A stretch of 64,000 nt of DNA from JALEFZ01 sp039817415 (GTDB taxonomy: Bacteria > Bacteroidota > Bacteroidia > J057), in assembly GCA_039817415.1 (NCBI GenBank), contig JBCBVV010000002.1:243325-307324 (forward strand), written 5' to 3'. The notes beneath the pieces were generated by a model. That model was not told the origin of the DNA. It saw only the letters and a program-made list of their open reading frames with translations, and made no database searches. The position numbers and the translations under genes were made by a program. Positions 34,310-42,800 of the stretch are shown here, piece by piece (the stretch's first letter is position 1; every line of letters starts with the position of its first letter).

Positions 34310-34345
34310 AAAAAAAGAAGCCATCCTGACAAAGAGGATGACTTC
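34310..34345 (-). terminator. terminator of the bacilliredoxin gene
   Basis: GAAG-C-CATCCT pairs with AGGATG-A-CTTC and is followed, read leftward, by seven Ts (A-run 34310-34316). Confidence 0.85.
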
Positions 34346-34369
34346 CTGAAATTCTTGACATGAGTTGTA

Positions 34370-34798
34370 TTAGGCCTTTACTGCGCAAAACTCATCATAA
34401 GCTCCTTTTAGATTGGCGGAGATCAGCATCGCAGGACGACCTTCAATGTGATGACGCTCAATCATATGTACAAGTTGTCCATCTTTGAATAGTGCGATAG
34501 AAGGTGAAGAAGGTGGGTAAGGCAAGAAATACTCACGCGCCTTCTTGGTAGCTTCCATGTCTACCCCGGCAAATGCAGTTACCAAATGATCTGGCTTCAC
34601 GCTGTGATTCAAAGAATCAAGAATACCTGGGCGGGCAGCTCCAGCCGCACATCCGCAAACAGAATTAATCACAACAAGGGTCGTACCCGATCCTGTCATG
34701 GCCTTGTCAACCTCCTCAACAGATTTGAGTGAAGTGAATCCTGCGTTTTCTAGTTCCGCAGCCATTGGTGCTGTAAGTTCTTGTGGATATCTGCTCAT
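34370..34798 (-). CDS. BrxA/BrxB family bacilliredoxin
   Basis: 142 residues of the YphP/YqiW (DUF1094) type. The active-site CGC motif sits in VINSVCGCAAGAARPG (about 44-59), and the cis-Pro region is PSSPSIALFKDGQLVHMIERHHIEGR. Bacilliredoxins remove bacillithiol from mixed disulfides on proteins. Bacteroidota include bacillithiol producers, so this role is plausible. Start and length are as expected for the family. Confidence 0.92.
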   Translation of the reverse strand: MSRYPQELTAPMAAELENAGFTSLKSVEEVDKAMTGSGTTLVVINSVCGCAAGAARPGILDSLNHSVKPDHLVTAFAGVDMEATKKAREYFLPYPPSSPSIALFKDGQLVHMIERHHIEGRPAMLISANLKGAYDEFCAVKA

Positions 34799-35069
34799 TG
34801 TTAAAATTTTTATGCGAATTAATCTCTTGTGCTAAGAATATAAGTTCTTTGGACGACGTTAGAGAAACTGAAAGAACGGATAGGTGTTTTCTCTATCGAA
34901 GTATTTTGGCAAAAATAACGCATTCTCGCCAAATAAATACATGAATATACGAGAATCTATATCCAATGTTCAAACATTCAAACTGTTGGAGCGCATTCGC
35001 AGCCTGAACAGGTCAAAATTAACGTCGGCTTTACATAGGCTGTCTCTCCTTTCAGTAATTTTGAACGAT

Positions 35070-37145
35070 ATGAAGTACATCTCATTCTCCTTATTAATGT
35101 TGGTCTGCCTCTCAGCCTTTGGTCAAGCTGATGTATATGACGAAAAGGTATCTAGTGCGGGCAATGTTGCTGCAACAATCTCTAACCATGGGATCATAGG
35201 AAACAGCTTTAGTGGTAGTTTTAATATCGAAGGCTTTCCCTCCTGCGAATTTCCAGTGGGATCGGGGATTGAACATCTCTTCGAAGGGGCACTCTGGATA
35301 GGGGCCAAAATCAATGGAAATGAGACACATGTTTCTACAGGTGCTGTAGATGATCCTACTGGATATGAAATTGGAAAAGCAGGCTTTGAATTTACCTCCA
35401 AGGCAGGCTTAGGTGAGATTTCTTCCCTTTTCAGCAATCCAAATTACAACCCTTCCGCTATCTCACATCAGGATTTTTTCTCTGTATTTACAGATACCGC
35501 TGTTGCTGTAAAGACACGTACCTCTGAGGTAATTATCAATGACCATGATAGACCATTGGGCTTGCAGTGTGAGTTCCGCTCTTTGAATTGGAACTTCCCC
35601 TTTGCCAACTTCTTCATAATCCTGAATTTCAAGTTGACTAATATTGGGAATGATACGCTCGAAGATGCTTTCTTTGGGTATTGGATTGATGGGGTGATCA
35701 GAAATACCAACATTACCCCTCCAGGAGGCACAGCCTTTTACAACAAGGGAGGAAATGGATTCATTGATTCCATGGATATGGCCTACGAGTTTGATGCAAT
35801 TGGGGACATTGGTTTTACCGATTCTTATGTTGGGACAAAGTTTCTGGGGGCGGAGTATAATGGGACCCCGCATAGGCTAATTCCAGGATTAGAGACCAAT
35901 TTCAATACTTGGCAGTTCAGAAACACAGGAGACATTCTGTACTTTTCCCCTCGGAATGACATAGAGCGATACGGTAAATTATCCATCGGAATGGAGGACC
36001 TTTCTTCCTGGCCGATGATTCAGCAAACGATCAACATTGCCAACAATCGTTCGAATCTTATCTCTATTGGTCCCATTAAGAAGTTCTTCCCAGGGGATGT
36101 GGTAGAAATCGCCTTCGCAATTGTTTGTGCCAAAAGGGTAAAAGAAGGAAATCCCGCAGCCGATAATAATCCTGCACAGCGAGATAACCTTGTCAGAAAT
36201 GCACTTTGGGCACAAACTGCCTATGATGGCGAGGATTTAAATGCTAATGGCATCCTTGACCCAGGTGAAGATGCAGACAGAAATGGAAGGATTACACGTT
36301 TCATTCTTCCTTCACCTCCTGATATTCCCAATACCAGAGTAGAAGTAGGGGATGGTGAAATAACCCTGTACTGGTCTAATAATGCAGAAGCCTCTATTGA
36401 CCCCATTTCCAAGAAAGCAGATTTCGAAGGATACAAACTGTACAAAACAGCGCTTGGCTTTGATGTACAAGCAACTCAGGATATTTTCTCTGATCTGAAC
36501 CTAGTGGCACAATGGGACAAGGAAGGGAATGCCCTGTTTTTTGACAATGGCTTCGAATCCATTGAATTGGAAGAACCTATTACCTTCCCAGAGGATACAA
36601 ACGTCTACTTCTATAGCTATACCTTTGAGAATATTTCTAATGGTTGGCAGCATGGAATTGCGCTGACAGCCTTTGATGAAGGTGATGAAGTCAACAACTT
36701 GGAGTCGCTTGAATCGACTCCCCTAGGAAATCTCTTCAGAACCTTTGCAGGAACTACTCCAAATGAAGGTTTTGCCAATGGAGAACCCTTTGTTTATCCC
36801 AATCCTTACTATGCAGAAGCAGCATGGGAAGGTGTCAGTACGTTTGAGGAGGATAGAAAGATTTACTTCGCCAATCTACCCTCTAGATGCGAAATTCGTG
36901 TCTACACTGTGGCTGGAGACCTGGTGAAAATCATCCAGCATGATCAGGACACCTATGATGGTTCTGACAGTAGATGGTTCTCTACATATGCCAACCCCGA
37001 ACAAAATACTTTCTCAGGCGGTGAACATGCCTGGGATTTGTTATCAACTGATAATCAGATTATTGCCAGGGGCTTATATCTCTTTGTTGTTATTGATGAA
37101 GCGACAGGAGAGAAGCGCAAAGGCAAATTCGTGGTCATCAAATAA
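35070..37145 (+). CDS. large secreted protein, first of a three-gene surface cluster
   Basis: 691 residues from the ATG at 35070 (MKYISFSLLMLVCLSAFGQ, a signal peptide); the ORF extends 62 codons upstream without meaning. The body is long, beta-rich and Asn/Asp/Gly-rich. A dockerin/EF-hand-like segment is visible at about 389-401 (DLNANGILDPGED), a fibronectin-III-like stretch follows (VEVGDGEITLYWSNN, about 425-440), and near residue 572 there is a YPNPY motif that introduces the C-terminal domain (ending GKFVVIK). The YPNP start plus terminal Lys recalls T9SS-exported proteins, although the tail is longer than usual. Function unknown. It precedes the T9SS cargo gene by 37 bases. Confidence 0.75.
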   Translation: MKYISFSLLMLVCLSAFGQADVYDEKVSSAGNVAATISNHGIIGNSFSGSFNIEGFPSCEFPVGSGIEHLFEGALWIGAKINGNETHVSTGAVDDPTGYEIGKAGFEFTSKAGLGEISSLFSNPNYNPSAISHQDFFSVFTDTAVAVKTRTSEVIINDHDRPLGLQCEFRSLNWNFPFANFFIILNFKLTNIGNDTLEDAFFGYWIDGVIRNTNITPPGGTAFYNKGGNGFIDSMDMAYEFDAIGDIGFTDSYVGTKFLGAEYNGTPHRLIPGLETNFNTWQFRNTGDILYFSPRNDIERYGKLSIGMEDLSSWPMIQQTINIANNRSNLISIGPIKKFFPGDVVEIAFAIVCAKRVKEGNPAADNNPAQRDNLVRNALWAQTAYDGEDLNANGILDPGEDADRNGRITRFILPSPPDIPNTRVEVGDGEITLYWSNNAEASIDPISKKADFEGYKLYKTALGFDVQATQDIFSDLNLVAQWDKEGNALFFDNGFESIELEEPITFPEDTNVYFYSYTFENISNGWQHGIALTAFDEGDEVNNLESLESTPLGNLFRTFAGTTPNEGFANGEPFVYPNPYYAEAAWEGVSTFEEDRKIYFANLPSRCEIRVYTVAGDLVKIIQHDQDTYDGSDSRWFSTYANPEQNTFSGGEHAWDLLSTDNQIIARGLYLFVVIDEATGEKRKGKFVVIK

Positions 37146-37182
37146 TTCCTTTTATTACCAAATTCTCAACACCCTAAGCCGT

Positions 37183-39399
37183 ATGAAAAAAAGTTTACTC
37201 TTTTTAATGATGGTAGGTGCGATGGCAACTGCGTTTGCTCAGTATCCTACTGTAACTATCCGCCAAATTCAGGAAGTTGATTCAGCTTCTTTGGCTATGA
37301 ACATGGACGCTTCTCCTCTTTTAGGAGATACAGTTATTGTTTACGGTACTGTCATGATGGATGGTAGAGTAGAAGACTCTCAAAATCCTGGCTCTTTCAT
37401 TAGAAACGCGACCCCTGGTAACCACCACAATATCTGGATTCAAGATGGTTCTGGTCCTTGGTCTGGTTTGGATGTATTCCACCTAAATGGTGAGACTTCT
37501 GCCGGACCTACTACCCCAATCGACATGCTTGATCTGGTTGCTGGAGACTCTATTAAGGTTACTGGTGTAATCGAAGAGTTCAACGCTGAGTCAGAGATCT
37601 TCCCTTTAACTGTAGAAATTGTAGGAACAGGCAAAAAAATCACGCCTATCGCACGTACTGTTGGTGAGTTCAACGACGCCAATAAAGTATATAACGCAGT
37701 TACTGGTGAGCAGTGGGAAGGTATGTACGTAGAGTTTACCAACCTGACTGTAATCGGTGTTACTGCTGGTCGTTTTATCGATGTTGCTGATGCTAATGGC
37801 AACGTCATCAATGTATCTGACCGCTTTGTAGCCCAGCAGCCTGCTTCTCAGGGAGGTAACTTTGTTGCTCCTGCTATCGGCACAGTGTATGATACCTTAA
37901 GAGGTGTGATCACCCATGGTCGTCCTACTCAGGATGGATATCAGCTATTTCCTTTCCTAGAGTCTGACTTCGTAAAGGGACAGGTTGTACCTCCTACCAT
38001 CGATGCGATTGCTCGTAATCCATTGTCTCCAACTTCTAGCGAGGACGTAAACTTCACCGTTTCTATATCTGACAATGGTACAGTTACTTCAGCAGAACTG
38101 TTCTATGCAGTTGGAGCTTCTTCTACCAACTTCTTCTCCGTTTCCTTAACTGGATCTGGAACCACTTTCACAGGGGCCATTCCTAACACAGCTTACTCAA
38201 GCGGAGATGTTGTAAAATACTATGTTACTGCAACTGACAATGACGGATTGACCACTTCTCTACCGGCTGTTCCAGGTGGAGCCGATCCATTCTTTTTCCC
38301 TGTAAACGACGCTGGCATTGACATTGTTGCTGTGCAGTTTACTCCATTTGAGAATGGAAACTCGGCTTTCGACAATGAGACCGTAACCGTTACGGGTGTA
38401 GTAACTGCTTCCGCTCAGCCTGGAGACCTTGGTTATGTGTACATCCAGCAGCCAGGTGAAACTTCTTGGGCAGGTCTTTCTTTGTTTGGAAATCCTAACC
38501 TGATTGATCTGAACCGTGGCGATATGGTAGAAGTAACAGGAGCTATAGAAGAAAACTTTGGGTTGACTCGTATGGCGGTTTCTTCTGTCAACGTTATGTC
38601 TACTGGAAATGAACTTCCTGCACCTGTAGAAATCAATGCTGACAATTGGGGATCTGCCAACTTCCAGTTGAACGAAGAGTTCGAAAACATGCTGGTTGAG
38701 ATCAAGAATCCTAATGGAGGACCTGTTTACGTTGTAAACACTGGCCTTGGATTTGGTGAGTTCCGTGTAGGAAACAATCCTTTCGATGCTAACTCAGGTG
38801 TGAGATTATTGGCGGGTCGTCAATCTGGAACCAACTTTACTTCCATCAACTTCTCTTTCATCACTGATTCTACCTACATCTTCAATGACGGTATCATTGA
38901 TGTAAATGAAACGCCTGTATACATCCTAAGCGATTTGGACTCTGTATGTTCTATCGTCGGTATGATGTCTTACTCTTTCAGCAACTACAAAGTCTTCCCA
39001 AGAAACAATGATGATATTCCTTCATTCATTGCACCTGACGGAAGCTGGAAGCAGGCTTACAATGGAATGAACTTTACTTCTGATTTCACAAGAGCTGATT
39101 GTGGAGAGTCTTACTACATCGGTCTGGATGTTACACCTGCTTTCGAAGGAAGCGACGTACGTGTATATCCTAACCCTGCTCGTTACTACCTGAATGTGTC
39201 TTACGACCTTACTACTCCTCAGGAAGGTGTGGTTGAGGTACGCGACTTGATGGGACGTGCTGTAATGAGCCAAAGATTCAATGGAAAAACGGGCCTTGTT
39301 GAGTTGAATACATCTACGCTGGCACCTGCTACTTATGTAGTTGTGATCAGAACAGGAGATGCTGTTATCGCTCAGAACAAGGTAGTTGTTACAAAATAA
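37183..39399 (+). CDS. T9SS-exported surface protein with OB-fold-like repeats
   Basis: 738 residues from the ATG at 37183 (signal peptide MKKSLLFLMMVGAMATAFAQ); the ORF reaches further left inside the previous gene. There are two OB-fold-like domains, at about 38-150 (DTVIVYGTVMMDGRVED ... WIQDG) and about 395-520 (NETVTVTGVVTASAQ ... VYIQQP), separated by an Ig-like insert. The last 85 residues are a type A sorting domain: VRVYPNPARYYLNVSY, VEVRDLMGRAV, then GTYVV-like strand ATYVVVI and terminal VVVTK. Export is by type IX secretion with attachment to the surface. Codon choice is markedly biased (CGT, GGT, AAC, TTC), pointing to strong expression. OB folds suggest nucleic acid or polymer binding, unproven. 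Confidence 0.85.
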   Translation: MKKSLLFLMMVGAMATAFAQYPTVTIRQIQEVDSASLAMNMDASPLLGDTVIVYGTVMMDGRVEDSQNPGSFIRNATPGNHHNIWIQDGSGPWSGLDVFHLNGETSAGPTTPIDMLDLVAGDSIKVTGVIEEFNAESEIFPLTVEIVGTGKKITPIARTVGEFNDANKVYNAVTGEQWEGMYVEFTNLTVIGVTAGRFIDVADANGNVINVSDRFVAQQPASQGGNFVAPAIGTVYDTLRGVITHGRPTQDGYQLFPFLESDFVKGQVVPPTIDAIARNPLSPTSSEDVNFTVSISDNGTVTSAELFYAVGASSTNFFSVSLTGSGTTFTGAIPNTAYSSGDVVKYYVTATDNDGLTTSLPAVPGGADPFFFPVNDAGIDIVAVQFTPFENGNSAFDNETVTVTGVVTASAQPGDLGYVYIQQPGETSWAGLSLFGNPNLIDLNRGDMVEVTGAIEENFGLTRMAVSSVNVMSTGNELPAPVEINADNWGSANFQLNEEFENMLVEIKNPNGGPVYVVNTGLGFGEFRVGNNPFDANSGVRLLAGRQSGTNFTSINFSFITDSTYIFNDGIIDVNETPVYILSDLDSVCSIVGMMSYSFSNYKVFPRNNDDIPSFIAPDGSWKQAYNGMNFTSDFTRADCGESYYIGLDVTPAFEGSDVRVYPNPARYYLNVSYDLTTPQEGVVEVRDLMGRAVMSQRFNGKTGLVELNTSTLAPATYVVVIRTGDAVIAQNKVVVTK

Positions 39400-39411
39400 T
39401 TTTTTCTAGGT

Positions 39412-39449
39412 CTGGAATTCTTTCAAAATGGAGGGATTCCAGTCTTTTT
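39412..39449 (+). terminator. terminator or attenuator between the second and third surface genes
   Basis: CTGGAAT (39412-39418) pairs with ATTCCAG (39436-39442) and is followed by TCTTTTT. The T-tract ends two bases before the next ATG, so readthrough would be needed for the lipoprotein gene, or it has its own promoter. Confidence 0.6.
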
Positions 39450-39450
39450 A

Positions 39451-40911
39451 ATGATCGCATTCATGCAAGCTAATTTCCAGTTTTTAGTAGTTCTCTTATT
39501 GGGGCTTCTTTCTCTTTCCTCCTGTGATACAGGGCAGAAACTCGATAATATTCCTCCCGAGACATCCATTTTTCTGGACGAGATCAAGCTAGAGGGAGAA
39601 AATAGATTGGCATCTGTTATCAGGCTGTATTGGTTGGGAGAAGATGTAGATGGCTATGTAACTGGCTACGAAATCTCACTGGACAATCAGAACTGGAAGT
39701 TTACTACCCGTACCGATTCTACCTTTAATTTTGAGATTCCTAGCGGACAAGATTCTACGGATGTTACCTTCTATGTAAGGGCCATAGACAACGAAGATGC
39801 TAGAGATCCTGAGCCGGACTTCCTTTCGATTCCCTTGATTAATACGCCTCCAGTTGCAGTTTTTGATACGGTAAATACCCTTCCAGATACCTTTTTTACA
39901 GTAGGGGCTTTGTCCCTGATCATTGATGATTTTGATGGGAGCGAAACAGTTGACAGTGTATTTATCAAGGCTAATGAGGGAGATTGGTTTTATGTTGATC
40001 CCAATACAACCATTGCGAGTCTGCTCCCACAGAATCCTACCTCAGCTACTGAGCAATCAGCCAGTGTATATGAAAACCTTGAAGCACCTGGTTCAGAGTT
40101 GATGAATGGCCTGAAACTGGGGAGTGATAATGTCTTCTATGTTAGAGCAGTAGATATCGCAGGAAGTGAAAGTAAAATTGATACCTCCAATACGATTTTT
40201 ATCAAAGAGCAAACAGGAGATTTATTGGTACTGGATGATTACAATACCATTACGCCTGATTCCACGTATTTGCAGGTGCTAAACAAAGTGTATCCATCTT
40301 TTGACAGAGTAGAAATCAGGACCAATGTTCCTGCCCTATGGAACCCTACCTTTAGAATCTGGATCGATCTATACGATAAAATCTTCTGGTATGGTGATGG
40401 ACAATTCGCGGACGGAACAGAATCCCTAATGGTTGAATTGGCTGGAAACGAAATTATCAACTACCTGAATGATGGAGGCAAACTGATCCTATCGACTTCG
40501 TTTGGAGGGCAATTTAATAGCCGTGCCAATTTATTGCTTTCGCCTCTATTCGAATTTACCCCAATGGATAGTTTGGCCAACAACTTAGGGCAAGCTCGTC
40601 TTCCTATAAACAATACCCTTGACCCAAGAGGTGAATTTGACACAGACTTTTCTCCTTTGGTGAGTGGAAGTTTTGGAACAGGACTAGACCCTTACTATCC
40701 TAAGGATACGAGCAATACGATCTTTCTTGCCAACCTCACCGGTGCAGGTCGCCCATGGAATGGTCCACAGGACATGATTGGTAGGACGATATTCACGAAT
40801 GGGGAAACCAATCTGGTCTTTTCGTCGATAGAACTTCATAATCTACGCGGAGACAAAGCTGCTTTGGAAGCTTTCTTCGACCAGATTTTGAATGGGTATT
40901 TCGATTGGTAG
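39451..40911 (+). CDS. lipoprotein with Ig/FnIII-like domains
   Basis: 486 residues; the start is either the ATG at 39451 or that at 39463 (MQANFQFLVVLLLGLLSLSSC). The lipobox LSLSSC gives a lipidated Cys followed by D-T-G. Two FnIII-like domains follow (IRLYWLGEDVDGYVTGYEISLD and a second at about 130-250), then a mixed alpha/beta C-terminal half (about 255-486) with a Gly-rich DDGGKLILSTSFGG-type segment that looks like a Rossmann or GATase-like fold. No catalytic residue can be named. It is likely to be surface- or periplasm-facing and may anchor or partner the two preceding exported proteins. Confidence 0.7.
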   Translation: MIAFMQANFQFLVVLLLGLLSLSSCDTGQKLDNIPPETSIFLDEIKLEGENRLASVIRLYWLGEDVDGYVTGYEISLDNQNWKFTTRTDSTFNFEIPSGQDSTDVTFYVRAIDNEDARDPEPDFLSIPLINTPPVAVFDTVNTLPDTFFTVGALSLIIDDFDGSETVDSVFIKANEGDWFYVDPNTTIASLLPQNPTSATEQSASVYENLEAPGSELMNGLKLGSDNVFYVRAVDIAGSESKIDTSNTIFIKEQTGDLLVLDDYNTITPDSTYLQVLNKVYPSFDRVEIRTNVPALWNPTFRIWIDLYDKIFWYGDGQFADGTESLMVELAGNEIINYLNDGGKLILSTSFGGQFNSRANLLLSPLFEFTPMDSLANNLGQARLPINNTLDPRGEFDTDFSPLVSGSFGTGLDPYYPKDTSNTIFLANLTGAGRPWNGPQDMIGRTIFTNGETNLVFSSIELHNLRGDKAALEAFFDQILNGYFDW

Positions 40912-41008
40912 GTGAAAGACAACTGTAAACAAGAAGTATAAATCTCAAACAGTCTCTCAATCTCATTCCGTCCCTGTCACTAATTTTGGGTCTTTCATTA
41001 AAACGCCT

Positions 41009-41551
41009 ATGAAAGACAAATATCTTCATTACAAGCAAGGAAGAGATCATGTCCTTTTTGTCGTCATTGTTGGCGTCTTCCTAATATTTGTAGGAATTGT
41101 GCTGATAGGCTCCAGTTTTCCGATTTTGGGCCTGTTAATGCTGGGCGGAGGGATCAGCTTACTTCCTGTCTTTGAGGGAGTTATTATTGATCCGGAGGCT
41201 CGCCGCATTAAGAATTATGTCAACTGGTTAGGCCTGAAAATTGGCCCCTGGCATTCTTTGGATAATCATGGTGATGTGCTCGTCTTGAGCGTCAAAAAAA
41301 AATACGGTTATGGCCTAGGGGAAGACTATCATGATTTCTCTGACAACCATACAATTAGCTTAAAGGAGTATGACATATACTTAGCAAATCCGACTCATTA
41401 TGACAAATGGCTAATTTGTAGCATAGAGAATCGTAACAAGGCCTATGCAGAAGCCAATGACATTGCGCGAGCCTTGGGAACAGAAGTCGTCCAATTCAAT
41501 CCTGGGAGAAGGAACAAACGCGTCGTGTTATTCCCCGTAAGCAGTACATAG
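41009..41551 (+). CDS. two-TM membrane protein, first copy of a tandem family
   Basis: 180 residues. Two adjacent hydrophobic segments (about 14-36 and 38-58) are followed by a soluble domain with WLGLKIGPWHSLDNHGDVLVL (about 72-92) and the tail YDIYLANPTHYDKWLI ... ALGTEVVQFNPGRRNKRVVL. The arrangement, two TM helices then a small beta-rich domain, resembles bacterial membrane-PH-like proteins, though I cannot assign a family. The same blocks recur in the next two loci, which makes this a local gene family. Function unknown. Confidence 0.7.
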   Translation: MKDKYLHYKQGRDHVLFVVIVGVFLIFVGIVLIGSSFPILGLLMLGGGISLLPVFEGVIIDPEARRIKNYVNWLGLKIGPWHSLDNHGDVLVLSVKKKYGYGLGEDYHDFSDNHTISLKEYDIYLANPTHYDKWLICSIENRNKAYAEANDIARALGTEVVQFNPGRRNKRVVLFPVSST

Positions 41552-41570
41552 CCTGTTTACACAAGATACC

Positions 41571-42136
41571 ATGAAAAGAGAAGGATTTACATTCATCTAC
41601 AAAAGCTCATCCCAGAAGTTCCTTAGAATTGTGGGAATAGGAATATTGATAATAAGCGCTTTGGTGGTAAGTGTTGTTTTTGCCTTCATACCTTATGATA
41701 CCATCATTGAGTATCAAAATCTATTGTTACTAGCTGGCCCCTTTTATTTGGGATTCATGTTAACTTTATTTTTAACAAGGGTAAAGCTTGAAGAGCAAGA
41801 ACAAAGTGTGCCCTATGCCTTTTTAACCTCACATTTAGAATCAGCAAATGGTATAGTCTGACTCATCATAGGGATATATTGGTTGTTGAAAAAGAGAGAG
41901 GCTGGTCAAAGTTTCTGGTAAGAATGGGGCTCAGACAGGAGAAAGATTCGCGCTTTGTCTATTCCATTTTTTCAGTCGGTCCTCAACATTATGATAGATG
42001 GCTAATTTTTCAACTCAGGGAAAAGCAAGAAGCTTACAAACTCGCCTGGGCAATTGCCGAAAGGATAAAAGGGGAGGTTGTCAAACCAAACCCAGGGCGA
42101 AAGAAGGAACGAATAGTGTTAAACTCTAGCATGTAA
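41571..42136 (+). pseudogene. frameshifted second copy of the tandem two-TM family
   Basis: The first frame encodes MKREGFTFIYKSSSQKFLRIVG and two TM segments, and stops at 41861. The second frame, from about 41831, encodes FRISKWYSLTHHRDILVVEKE and then HYDRWLIFQL ... KGEVVKPNPGRKKERIVL. Joined near 41820-41833 they match the intact third copy end to end (VRVSKWYALPNHKDILVIKE and its tail). The offset fits loss of one base. It is probably a recently inactivated duplicate. A sequencing error or programmed shift is possible, but no classical slippery heptamer is evident. Confidence 0.8.
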
Positions 42137-42143
42137 AGATTAA

Positions 42144-42674
42144 ATGAGACAAAGAGGCTTCACATTTACCTACAAAAGTCATTATCAAAAGCTGCTAAGA
42201 ACGGTTGGGATAGGCTTGGTCTTATTAGCGGCTTTAACCTTATATGGTCAAGCTATCCATCCTATGGCAATCTGTTTGGGAGCGTTAGGGATTTTCTTTC
42301 TCTTTTTGAGTACAAAAGTAGTAGCGGATCAGGGAGAGCAATACATTCGATATACCTATGTCATACTGGGTGTAAGAGTGAGCAAATGGTATGCTTTGCC
42401 CAATCACAAGGATATCTTGGTCATCAAAGAAGCTACAGAGAGTCCTAGGATGTACAAAGGCGAAAGCCTCTTTGGGGTGGATAAGTCTTCACCCTTCGTC
42501 TATAAGATTTACATTGCAGATTCATCCCATTATGACAGAAGGTTGATATACCAGATAGCAGAGGAGCAGAAGGCTCTTAAGCTTGCTTGGGACATTGCCA
42601 ACGTAATTGGAGCAGAGGTCGTCCAAGTCAATCCTGGAGGGAAGAATATAAGAGTTGTGCTGGCTAGCTCTTAG
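42144..42674 (+). CDS. two-TM membrane protein, third copy of the tandem family
   Basis: 176 residues. It opens RQRGFTFTYKSHYQKLLRTVG (matching copy 2), has two TM segments at about 21-62, then the family blocks VRVSKWYALPNHKDILVIK and IADSSHYDRRLIYQI ... GAEVVQVNPGGKNIRVVL. It is closer to copy 2 than to copy 1, so duplication of 2 and 3 is the more recent event. It starts 8 bases after the stop codon of copy 2. No known function. Confidence 0.75.
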   Translation: MRQRGFTFTYKSHYQKLLRTVGIGLVLLAALTLYGQAIHPMAICLGALGIFFLFLSTKVVADQGEQYIRYTYVILGVRVSKWYALPNHKDILVIKEATESPRMYKGESLFGVDKSSPFVYKIYIADSSHYDRRLIYQIAEEQKALKLAWDIANVIGAEVVQVNPGGKNIRVVLASS

Positions 42675-42800
42675 CTGAGCGTATGTTGGCCTAACGAATT
42701 CTCGATCAGGCAACCCTATCCATCAAAGGACAGTATCAAACAAGAAAGAATATTTATATTCGGTGAATTATTATTCCGATACCAAGTACCCATTTAAGCC

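Noticed and set aside
34884..35069. 62 extra N-terminal codons upstream of the secreted protein at 35070
   Set aside because: Basic, non-conserved-looking sequence that would place the clear signal peptide internally; start at 35070 preferred.
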